From assembly GCA_033064195.1 (NCBI GenBank), contig JARBJD010000652.1, positions 1 through 25,876 on the forward strand: a stretch of DNA of 25,876 bases, written 5' to 3'. Source of the stretch: Blattamonas nauphoetae. Lineage: Eukaryota > Preaxostyla > Oxymonadida. Positions 8,319-15,738 of this stretch are shown one piece after another. The notes under the pieces were generated by a model. The model was not told the origin of the DNA. It ran no database searches and worked only from the letters and a program-made list of their open reading frames with translations. Position 1 is the first letter of the stretch. The number at the start of each line of letters is the position of its first letter. A program made the translations under genes and the position numbers.

Positions 8319-10173
8319 TCATGATTTCGGAATTCCTAATTCCTTGTGTAGTGCTTTCAGTGTGTGATTTGGATAGTACTCAACTTTTGGTTCACCATTG
8401 CTGAATCGTAATACCCACCACGTTGTTGCGGTTGTTGCTAGAATCGGTGCTGGAGGATGAGTAAATGTTGTCATATCACCACCACTTTGACTTGGATTGT
8501 AGACATTGTAGTATGTGTCAAGATTCCCTTGATAAATTGGATATGATCTCAAAGTGACAGGAACGTTTCCTTTGGAACTGATGGAATCATTACAGTTCGT
8601 TGGACACCCACTTCTCTGTGTTGAAAAGCACATAAGGAAGTCAGTGTTGTCATGAATCGGTCGCACTCTTGTCATTGTTTCATTTGGATAATTCTGATCA
8701 CAGTGAGTTTCTCTTCAACGAGAGAATCTGTCAGTGATCGCTCCAAATCATCAGGAACAGCTAGGTACGAATCGAGATTGAGAGTTGACAATGCAAACTG
8801 ATAGAAGCGAGCTCCAATTGTTGTTGTCGGTTGCTCTGGATAGTATTTGTCGAGTAGATTCACTTGGATATCCTTCTGCATTGGATTGTGGAAACAAGTG
8901 ACTTCATTGTCGTAGTGACGGAAGAGGAGCATGATATCCTTTGCATTAACAACCACCATTTGTTGAGTGCAATTAATTCCTGTTTCAGTTGGTGTCTTCT
9001 GAAATGGATAGAATGATATCTTTCTGCTGGAATTGTTCCAGGACGATTCTGATACATCTTCTTGAGATTCTCTTTCGCAATTTCTTTCATTTTGTATCCA
9101 GAACTCATGCAATACATCATCAATTTGATACTCGGTGATGTTCAGAGAAATATACTGATCCACATATTCTGGTTCTGTCGTAACTGTACCAGCTGATGAA
9201 TACACAATGTCTTTCGTGACTGCTGGTTGCAGAAATGATTGACCGATTTGAACCAAAATTCTTTGTGCATGAGGTTACGAGATTGTTTAGAAAAATATGG
9301 ACGATGCTGAATACAATCCGCAATTGATGCTTTTATCTTAGGCGCTGCAGCAGTCCAGTAACGATTAATGAAAGTGTGTTCTTCAGAGTGAGTTCAGGAT
9401 TAACTGGACAAACGAATGCATCTTCATTGATGTGAACGCTCAGTTTCAAATCTCCAAAGAGACACGCAGGATAGTCAGTCATTCCAGAGAAGATGAGAAG
9501 ATCTTCCAGATTGATTGACACACGAATTGGGACATCAATACTGTCTTTGAATACTCCAGTTCCAGATGTTGTTGTGAAGTCTGATACTGGAATATAAACA
9601 CCAGCAACAGATTCATCATGATTCCAAGCATTTTGCCACGGAGTGTGACAATGTTTTCGATTCTCTAATTGACTCTTCGGTTTGATCATATTGTATATGT
9701 GCGACTCCATTGACACGTCATTGGTTGTTGTGCTCATGATTCTCTGATTGTTGTGAAGAACAGTAAGGTCACGAAAGATAGATGCTGAATGTTTGAGTCC
9801 AACGAAGATGAAAATCCTCTCATTCATGTACGATCCAACCTTACTAGTTGTCTTCCAATTATTGACTTTAAGCCGCTGTCATTGTGAACGTAATGAATGA
9901 ATCATCAATTTGACTAATGTCTTGATTCCCAGTCAATGGAATGATTATCTCTTGCCCTGTGTAGAAGCGTGAGTTCTCTGATGGTTTCAATTCTTGAATG
10001 GAAGTACTGTGTGCTCCATCATTCAGAAGGTAATTGATGTGATGTTCAGAGATTAATTGTTGTTGTATTTGACCAATATCATCTCTGTATATTTTACATT
10101 GATCCAGTTGTATTTCCAGTCAAAGATGATGCTCCAGTTCTTTGTTTGTCAGATGTGTTATATGCGAGTTCAT
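8319..10173 (-). pseudogene. Second capsid gene, broken paralogue of 6596-8272
   Basis: About 1.85 kb behind the motif TTGTTTTTATTTTTGATAAA at the ATG near 10173. Blocks match the intact capsid gene in the same order: RFYTGQEIIIPLTGNQDIS (versus RIGDEIEVPLCYDG), FVGLKHSASIFRDLTVL (versus FYGYKSSSDAIRDMRLV), YPACLFGDLKLSV (versus YPNSIFGNLRLRF), FHNPMQKDIQVNLLDKYYP (versus FRNPQYVGHFEMLGNNYP) and WWVLRFSNGEPKVEYY (versus YWLFWIENGQPRVRYV). Similarity runs the whole length but is low, so the duplication is much older than the decay. It could be a second capsid protein with its own role, such as a minor or vertex-associated shell protein (inference). Broken in about four places. Confidence 0.7.
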
Positions 10174-10191
10174 TTTATCAAAAATAAAAAC
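10174..10191 (-). promoter_or_regulatory. Start-proximal motif of second capsid gene
   Basis: Minus-strand TTGTTTTTATTTTTGATAAA sits against the ATG near 10173 and lies inside the last codons of the next upstream small gene. Confidence 0.5.
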
Positions 10192-10499
10192 AATATTGCT
10201 TATTTCTTTTCAGTTTCTTCTTCTTTGTTTTCGGCTTCAGCTTTTCTTCCAGTTTCAGTATTTCACCTCTGAGTTTGTTTGCAACTGCTGTGTTTCCTTC
10301 ATTGATTGCTTGCTCAAATTGTGCCATCTTTTCTGCATGGATTTGCTGATCCGATTTCACATCTGGAATCATCTCACCCTGTCTGTGCTACCTTAGAAAT
10401 CAATGGTCCAACAAAGGGAATGAGATTCAGAAATGGAGCTCCAACTCAGTAGAATGTTTTCCCGACTCCTGCTAATTTTGATAACCAACCTGGTACCAT
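10178..10499 (-). pseudogene. Small amphipathic/coiled-coil protein with lysine-rich tail
   Basis: The start near 10499 (MVPGWLSKLAGVGKTF) lies directly behind CTGTTTTTTATTTTTATATA. An apolar, glycine-containing segment follows (NLIPFVGPLISKV), then a helical stretch (MAQFEQAINEGNTAVANKL, RGEILKLEEKLK), then the basic tail KPKTKKKKLKRNK. The order apolar helix, coiled coil, basic tail fits an internal virion protein that touches membrane or DNA, like adenovirus pVI or core peptides. This is inference from composition only. It is broken, with about two breaks. The N-terminus resembles that of the next gene (MAPGSFNKLKNIGKQFF). Confidence 0.5.
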
Positions 10500-10520
10500 T
10501 TATATAAAAATAAAAAACAG
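10500..10520 (-). promoter_or_regulatory. Start-proximal motif of small gene
   Basis: Minus-strand CTGTTTTTTATTTTTATATA precedes the ATG near 10499. Confidence 0.5.
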
Positions 10521-10531
10521 AACACTTATTT

Positions 10532-10844
10532 TTATAATCCTTTGAATTGAATCTTTGAATTTGACGATTGAGGTATGTCATCATTGGAATAGCGTACATT
10601 TCGCGGAGGTTCATAATCAATCATCTGGGGTTGTTGTGCTCGATTGATTGCTTTGTTCTGTTGGAATACATCCATCATTCCTCCTACTCCATTGAGTATT
10701 CCACCTGCTGTTTGTCCAAACTTGTTGTTTGTCTGTGAGAGGAGCCCACCACCAACCTGGAAGCAGTGATGGAGCTAGAGGTTTGATGAATTGAAAGAAC
10801 TGTTTGCCAATATTTTTGAGTTTGTTGAAACTTCCTGGTGCCAT
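10532..10844 (-). pseudogene. Small glycine-rich amphipathic protein
   Basis: Starts MAPGSFNKLKNIGKQFFQFI at 10844, behind TGTATTTTTATTTTTACATAA. The N-terminal part is an amphipathic basic helix followed by LAPSLLPGW. The C-terminal part near 10532-10740 is rich in Gly, Asn and Gln (FGQTAGGILNGVGGMMDVFQ) and ends KIQFKGL. The glycine-patterned helix resembles small membrane-active minor capsid proteins of tectivirus- and adenovirus-like virions (inference). It is broken, with about one break, and shares its N-terminal style with the preceding small gene, so the two may be an old tandem duplication. No database family is recognised by eye. Confidence 0.5.
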
Positions 10845-10864
10845 TTATGTAAAAATAAAAATAC
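10845..10864 (-). promoter_or_regulatory. Start-proximal motif of small gene
   Basis: Minus-strand TGTATTTTTATTTTTACATAA lies directly against the ATG at 10844, in the same position as the other copies. Confidence 0.55.
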
Positions 10865-10871
10865 AATTCAT

Positions 10872-11501
10872 TTATAATTTTAGCAGGGGAATTGCTTTCG
10901 TCAGAGAAATGCCACAATTGAGAATCGTGTTGTATGCTTCATTGTAGGCAATGCTCATATCTTTTCCACCAACAAGGATCTTGAAGATTGTTCTAAACAC
11001 TGGGAGTTTATTGAGACATAAACACTTGTCAGACAGGTCATCCAACTCAATCACCACATCGTTGATCCCAGTGAGTGTAGCAATCAGTGCACATAAATCA
11101 CTTTGGTTTGTGATCAGTTTCTTTGATGGTTCAATGAGGTTATTCAGTAGTTTCTTTTCACAAGCAAATGCATTCTTGTAAACTAGCAATAGTTGATCAT
11201 TGAATGCTGAAATATTGGAAGTGTATTCTCGGAGTGGAATAGAACGACTCTGGATTGGAGCTGATGGATATGTCTCCAATGGTGGATCGTAAGCACCTGG
11301 AACATTCTCTCTCACTCCGTAAGAGTTCGAAGCCTCTGGCGAGACTAGTTCAACATTAGCGCATTGTTCATTTTGATCTTCGAGCTTTGATCTTCCAGAA
11401 GTTGATCCTTTATTGTCGATGATGACATTGTTGGTGATTGACGTTGGAACGGAAGAAGAACTTGTGTGTTTTGTAAATTGACAACTTAGAATTGGCTGCA
11501 T
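10872..11501 (-). CDS. Unknown Polinton protein, 209 aa
   Basis: A whole frame. The ATG at 11501 (MQPILSCQF) is chosen over the GTG just upstream because the T-rich motif (TTTTTATTTTTATAG) ends a few bases before it. The first 95 residues are polar, rich in Ser, Pro and Asn, and probably disordered (SSSSVPTSITNN, YDPPLETYPSAPIQ). Residues 100-209 look helical, with several cysteines (CALIATLTGINDVV, CLCLNKLPVFRTIFKILVGG), and end LTKAIPLLKL. No signal peptide or catalytic motif is seen. It lies in the structural gene block between the small amphipathic genes and the 295-codon gene, so a virion or assembly role is likely but unproven. Confidence 0.6.
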   Translation of the reverse strand: MQPILSCQFTKHTSSSSVPTSITNNVIIDNKGSTSGRSKLEDQNEQCANVELVSPEASNSYGVRENVPGAYDPPLETYPSAPIQSRSIPLREYTSNISAFNDQLLLVYKNAFACEKKLLNNLIEPSKKLITNQSDLCALIATLTGINDVVIELDDLSDKCLCLNKLPVFRTIFKILVGGKDMSIAYNEAYNTILNCGISLTKAIPLLKL

Positions 11502-11525
11502 CACTTTCTATAAAAATAAAAAATA
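11502..11525 (-). promoter_or_regulatory. Start-proximal motif of 209-aa gene
   Basis: Minus-strand ATTTTTTATTTTTATAGAAA ends about three bases before the ATG at 11501. Confidence 0.55.
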
Positions 11526-11538
11526 TATATTAATGCTT

Positions 11539-12426
11539 TTAATCACTCATATCTTTCTCCAAGTGTGCGAATCGAGCATATTCAGGCATGTGTCCAGTTT
11601 GGTATCTACCGATATCTCCCGTTCTTGTTCGGTATGCTGCAGTTGTCTGTTCGTTCACAAATGTTGATATCTGAGTTGAGTATTGACCAAGGTAGGTACC
11701 TAAATCTTCTGTGTTTGAAATGATTGTTATGAACTGTGGATGAATCTGTTCTTTAAAAGCTTTTCTTGATTTCAATCTTTGATGATCTGGATCTGTACTG
11801 TTATATCCGTCAACATGGTCTACAAGCCACTGATCCCACATCTTTGATGCAACTTTAGACTGAATGGAATTAAAAACCATATTGTCCAACACACCTTTCC
11901 CAGGATCGGCTGGAATCACTCGACTGGCTCGATACACCTTCAAAACATTCGTCATGAATTCACCAACAGCTTTCTTCATTATTGCATAAGGTTGTTGTGA
12001 TCGTTGTGCTTGCATTTCTTGGTAGCTGACTTCACGATAGTTTCCTGGTAAATCGTATGATCCAGTTTTGAGGAAGTTGTTGTGTGCAGCTTTGATTCTT
12101 CTTCCGTGATCTTGACGAAATGATGAATATGGAGTTTGTCTTCGCATATCTGGTGTTGGATTCATTGAATAGTATGTCTCGACGACAGGTCGACTGTTGT
12201 ATGATGCAAGCATGAAACCATTCGCTGCAACCAAATCTCCATTGTCTCTGTCGTATACCATCACATCAGGAACTTTCCCATGTTTCTCCATTTCCACTCT
12301 CCAGTTTTGTCCAGTCCTTTCAATGTATTCTAAAGCTGATGGAACTCTACTGAGTGCAGAATTGAATTTGGTGCGAATGTCATCATCAGCATAGATTCTT
12401 TTATAGCATCCAAAGCCCCTGATCAT
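11539..12426 (-). CDS. Unknown Polinton protein, 295 aa
   Basis: A whole 295-codon frame starting MIRGFGCYKRIYADDD. It looks soluble and mainly helical, rich in Arg, Tyr and Gln. Notable blocks are PDVMVYDRDNGDLVAANGF (about 50), RQDHGRRIKAAHNNFLKTGS (about 105), KVYRASRVIPADPGKGVLD (about 165) and a charged C-terminus HLEKDMSD. The T-rich motif shared by the element lies near 12500, some 75 bases upstream of the first methionine, next to the start region of the divergent ATPase gene. Size and place beside the ATPase would suit a minor capsid (penton) protein, but a jelly-roll pattern is not evident. A protease of adenain type is also not supported, since no His...Glu/Asp...Gln...Cys order stands out. 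Confidence 0.6.
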   Translation of the reverse strand: MIRGFGCYKRIYADDDIRTKFNSALSRVPSALEYIERTGQNWRVEMEKHGKVPDVMVYDRDNGDLVAANGFMLASYNSRPVVETYYSMNPTPDMRRQTPYSSFRQDHGRRIKAAHNNFLKTGSYDLPGNYREVSYQEMQAQRSQQPYAIMKKAVGEFMTNVLKVYRASRVIPADPGKGVLDNMVFNSIQSKVASKMWDQWLVDHVDGYNSTDPDHQRLKSRKAFKEQIHPQFITIISNTEDLGTYLGQYSTQISTFVNEQTTAAYRTRTGDIGRYQTGHMPEYARFAHLEKDMSD

Positions 12427-12489
12427 ATCTCATTTTGGTTTCTTCGCTGGTGCCTTTCTCTTTGCGGGAATGTATTGTATCTTCGACAT

Positions 12490-12548
12490 TGTGTTTTCAT
12501 ACAAAATAAAAAATCCAAAACTATATTTTAATTAGAGAGAAATCATAA
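12490..12548. promoter_or_regulatory. Divergent promoter region between 295-aa gene and ATPase
   Basis: About 60 bases separate the minus-strand transcription unit from the ATPase ATG at 12549. On the minus strand GGATTTTTTATTTTGTATG matches the common motif. On the plus strand CTATATTTTAATTAGAGAG is the only comparable T-rich block. One short region seems to drive both directions. Confidence 0.45.
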
Positions 12549-13508
12549 ATGAAAAGATCTTCAACAACAAAACCTTTGGGTTCGCGGAGGGTGGAACCCT
12601 CTTCTCTTACAGCATATGTGAATGCAATACTGAGTGAAGCATCTAGTAGGAATGTGTCTCATGAAGTTCAATCACAGATTCATCCCGACCTAAATATCAA
12701 TCGCAACAGTGTTAATGTCCTTGTTGGAAACAGAGGAAGTGGGAAAACATTTAATGCGCTTCGAGAGGTTGCCAAGCTCCAGAATGTTAATGTCAGAAAT
12801 GAACTCTTTCACCTGTTTGTCTTTGTCACTGATAAGAACATTGATCCAACATTCGACAAGTTCAAACCAATACTGAATGTTCCATACGTGAAAGTCAAAT
12901 ATGATGATGCACTTCCATTTCTGTTGGAACTCTCCGAATCGAAAGCTGCGTATGAAGAAATTATTGACAACCAATGGCAAAACAGAATTACTGATGAATG
13001 CAGGGAGGATCTCTTTAATGCTCTTTCCATCGATGATTTCTCAGTCAAGAATCGACAAACGATTATCCTCTTGGATGACTGTCGCAGAATCCTAAGTGAA
13101 CGAAGAACATCCAAAAATAGAATGACAATGATGGACTTATTATTGGAGAATCGACAGCCAAAGTTCACATTCTTTCTGACGATGCATGAACTCTTCAGTT
13201 TGTCAGCAGATATGAAGTCAAACATCGATTCAATGTGGATCTTTGGAGGATTCAACAAAGAACGAATCAGTCGAGTCTATCCTCAGTTGAACTCACCAAT
13301 TGATATTCGACAATTCTGGAATGTCTACCAACGAAAACAAAAATGTGAAGCAGTCATTCTTCGATACAATACAGATGGAGTTGCACTGACAGAGATCAAC
13401 AAAGAAGGTTTAAACCGAACTGTCCGTTCATTCTTGAATAAGGATACCAATCGTCTCGTCAAGACTTCGAAGCCTCATGCTGAGAGTATCTGTCAACGTT
13501 CGAATTGA
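12549..13508 (+). CDS. DNA-packaging ATPase, A32/FtsK-HerA type
   Basis: A whole 319-codon frame. Walker A is VGNRGSGKT (about residues 59-67) and Walker B is TIILLDDC (about 170-178). The following FFLTMHELFSLSADMKSNID and SMWIFGGF (about 210-235) match the region after Walker B in A32-like packaging ATPases, where polar residues of the sensor lie. Length is typical for Polinton and adintovirus ATPases. It pumps the element's DNA into the shell in the family. The N-terminal 40 residues are polar and probably disordered. It is the only core gene on the plus strand in this half and overlaps the coiled-coil gene tail to tail by 81 bases. It looks intact. Confidence 0.85.
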   Translation: MKRSSTTKPLGSRRVEPSSLTAYVNAILSEASSRNVSHEVQSQIHPDLNINRNSVNVLVGNRGSGKTFNALREVAKLQNVNVRNELFHLFVFVTDKNIDPTFDKFKPILNVPYVKVKYDDALPFLLELSESKAAYEEIIDNQWQNRITDECREDLFNALSIDDFSVKNRQTIILLDDCRRILSERRTSKNRMTMMDLLLENRQPKFTFFLTMHELFSLSADMKSNIDSMWIFGGFNKERISRVYPQLNSPIDIRQFWNVYQRKQKCEAVILRYNTDGVALTEINKEGLNRTVRSFLNKDTNRLVKTSKPHAESICQRSN

Positions 13509-13769
13509 TTCTTCAATGTCTGAAAGTCTTTGATCAATCGAATGTGAGTTGGAGTCACCGTTGTTCTCAGTACTTGATTTCCTCAGAGCTATCTCACCTC
13601 TTATTTTTGTGATTCTGTATCCATCAATTCTGATCAACCTGTTCAGTTTCTGTGTTGTGTATTGATTCAGTTCTTCTCTGTTCTTTTCCAAATGTCTCTG
13701 AAAGTCATAGATGTTTTCAAAACACTTCTGTTCAGGATCAAACGGTTCTAATATTTTCAGTGATGACAT
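13428..13769 (-). CDS. Small coiled-coil protein, 113 aa
   Basis: A whole frame from ATG 13769, placed directly behind AAATTTTTTATTCCATTTAA. It starts MSSLKILEPFDPEQKCF. Two helical zones are seen: NIYDFQRHLEKNREELNQY (about 19-37) and, after a polar linker SSTENNGDSNSHS, a heptad-like end IDQRLSDIEESIRTLTD followed by SMRLRSLDETIGILIQE. There is no membrane segment or catalytic motif. The last 27 codons run antisense through the end of the ATPase gene, a tail-to-tail overlap of 81 bases in which both strands code. An oligomeric scaffold or regulator is possible. No family is recognised. Confidence 0.6.
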   Translation of the reverse strand: MSSLKILEPFDPEQKCFENIYDFQRHLEKNREELNQYTTQKLNRLIRIDGYRITKIRGEIALRKSSTENNGDSNSHSIDQRLSDIEESIRTLTDTLSMRLRSLDETIGILIQE

Positions 13770-13788
13770 TTAAATGGAATAAAAAATT
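13770..13788 (-). promoter_or_regulatory. Start-proximal motif of coiled-coil gene
   Basis: Minus-strand AAATTTTTTATTCCATTTAA ends at the ATG at 13769. Confidence 0.5.
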
Positions 13789-13804
13789 TCGAAACAGTTT
13801 TGAT

Positions 13805-15715
13805 TTAAACTAGATTGAATTCACCAATGAACTCAGGAGTTAGATCATCAATGGAAGCAGCATGGAACTTTGTGTGTTGAATCGGAACGTACACTATTTT
13901 TGGGAGACATGTGAGTCCATTCAGAAGTTTTGCTACAACATTTCCGTGTTTGTACTCAATGAACTGACCTACAAATTGAAACTGTCTTCGCTTCTTCTGA
14001 AATTTGGCAACAGTTTTGTTCAAATCAAGGTGAATCAACAGAATGTTTCCTGGTTTGTATCGCCAAAGCAGTTGTGTTGTCTGTTGTCGTTGAATGTTCT
14101 TTAATTGCTCTTCGCATGAGGAAATGTACAATGCTTCAATCTCTCGATTGTTTTGTGCCTGCTGTGGAGTGAACTTGTTCCAGTACGCTCGATGTGGAGT
14201 CATGTTGTAGTATTCCACCATCTGATTCATCAGTGAGTGATTTGCCATCTGTGTCGCATTGTCTTGGAATCCATCTCTGATTATTCTGATCACTCGATCA
14301 ACAATTCGATTATGATTTGTGAATGGTGAGCTTGTGAAATATGTACTGACCTTTTGCTTTCTAAAGAACTTTTCTGCTACTCCACTTGTCCATGCTGCTT
14401 CTCTATCACCTCGAATGTTGTTGACGCTAACTCCACGATGGTTAATCAGATCATTGATTGCAGTCTTGACTTTACTCCATGATTTATCCAGAACAGGAAT
14501 TACAACAAGGTATTTAGTGTTGATGTTGATGGCGAATAGGTAAATCTGTAACACTGTTTTCGATGTTGGTGATTGGATAAATACAAGATCAATTTCCCAG
14601 GATCCAAGCTTGGGAGAGAAGTACGGTCTGTCACACTTCTGAGGAACCTTTCTGTCTGCTGTCTTTTCTGAATCTCCAGTGATGTCTTTGGACATGAATT
14701 GCATTTTTGATCGAAAAGGATACACGATTTTCTCCGTTGTTTTAGGCATCGTTGGTTGATTAATAATCATTCTGTCACTTCCTTTTTCTCTCAGGATTTT
14801 CCTCGGATGTGCAGAATCCCATCTGTGAGTATATTCATCGTACCAGTCCTGAAATGATCGTCCACCAAATGGTATTTGTTTTGTGTGAGTCAGAATGAAG
14901 TCAAGATCATCGTTCGCAATGGTTCTGTTAATTGAGGCTCGAACAAATGTGTTTCTGTTAATTTTATGTGCCTCCAGAATGTGTGAGGTAATGAAGTGTT
15001 CCATTTGCTTTTGATTATTTAATATTGAGTTCTCTGATTTGATTTGTTCTTCTTCTGAATCGTTTCTTTGTTGATAATCAAACAATCCTTTCATTCGTTC
15101 TAACTTCATGAGAACTTGTTGTGTCGTCGGTTCGTAGTGTCTTGTCTCAAACGGAGTTGTTCTGTATGACATTGGTGGAATGGGAAGAATGATATCATCA
15201 TCCTCCTCTTCAAATCTCCTCTCCTTACTTGGAAATTCATATTCTGAACCAATCGATTTCAAGTTTCTCTTCTGTCCAGGAATGACTGGAGATAGTGGTG
15301 GTTGAATCTCTATTTTTGTTGGGATTTGAATAGGAAGTTGAGTTGCCTCGGCAGGACTCCGAACCATTGGAGGAAAAGTCACTTCGCGGTGGTATTGTTG
15401 ATATGCTTTGTATGCACCTTCAGCTCTATATTTCACGACCAGTCTTCCAAGGAATCCTTTTACAAACAGTTGTACAACTTTTGTTCCATCTTCAAGTAAT
15501 AAATTTGGAGGTAAATCTCCATTGAACCAATCTTCGAAATATGTTTCATCATTTCCATCAAATGGTCCATTTGAATCTGCGCCATGATAGACATGTAAAT
15601 AGTTTGTTGGAGACCATTTGATTTCGACTATTTTCTTCTTGGAATATTGTGTACACCGAAGGAGCCTATACACGAGTTCATTCATCTGTACGGGGTTCAA
15701 TTGTTGAGTGGTCAT
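13805..15715 (-). CDS. Polinton integrase (rve family) with long N-terminal extension
   Basis: A whole 636-codon frame behind AAACTTTATTTTTGTTAAA. The catalytic core lies at about residues 365-480: GSWEIDLVF, the beta strand KYLVVIPVLDKSW, NNIRGDREAAW, then NHNRIVDRVIRIIRD. The acidic positions are about 63 and 35 residues apart, as expected for retrovirus-type integrases of Polintons. A C-terminal beta-rich domain (about 545-636: LLWRYKPGNILLIHLD, FQFVGQFIEYKHGNVVAKL) resembles the SH3-like DNA-binding domain. The first 350 residues are unusual: a globular part to about 120, then a proline-rich, acidic linker with likely nuclear-localisation clusters (PGQKRNLKS, PSKERRFEEEDDD). The role is insertion of the linear element into host DNA. 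Confidence 0.88.
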   Translation of the reverse strand: MTTQQLNPVQMNELVYRLLRCTQYSKKKIVEIKWSPTNYLHVYHGADSNGPFDGNDETYFEDWFNGDLPPNLLLEDGTKVVQLFVKGFLGRLVVKYRAEGAYKAYQQYHREVTFPPMVRSPAEATQLPIQIPTKIEIQPPLSPVIPGQKRNLKSIGSEYEFPSKERRFEEEDDDIILPIPPMSYRTTPFETRHYEPTTQQVLMKLERMKGLFDYQQRNDSEEEQIKSENSILNNQKQMEHFITSHILEAHKINRNTFVRASINRTIANDDLDFILTHTKQIPFGGRSFQDWYDEYTHRWDSAHPRKILREKGSDRMIINQPTMPKTTEKIVYPFRSKMQFMSKDITGDSEKTADRKVPQKCDRPYFSPKLGSWEIDLVFIQSPTSKTVLQIYLFAININTKYLVVIPVLDKSWSKVKTAINDLINHRGVSVNNIRGDREAAWTSGVAEKFFRKQKVSTYFTSSPFTNHNRIVDRVIRIIRDGFQDNATQMANHSLMNQMVEYYNMTPHRAYWNKFTPQQAQNNREIEALYISSCEEQLKNIQRQQTTQLLWRYKPGNILLIHLDLNKTVAKFQKKRRQFQFVGQFIEYKHGNVVAKLLNGLTCLPKIVYVPIQHTKFHAASIDDLTPEFIGEFNLV

Positions 15716-15732
15716 TTTAACAAAAATAAAGT
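15716..15732 (-). promoter_or_regulatory. Start-proximal motif of integrase gene
   Basis: Minus-strand AAACTTTATTTTTGTTAAA is directly adjacent to the ATG at 15715, only a few bases beyond the end of the polymerase gene. Confidence 0.55.
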
Positions 15733-15738
15733 TTGTGA

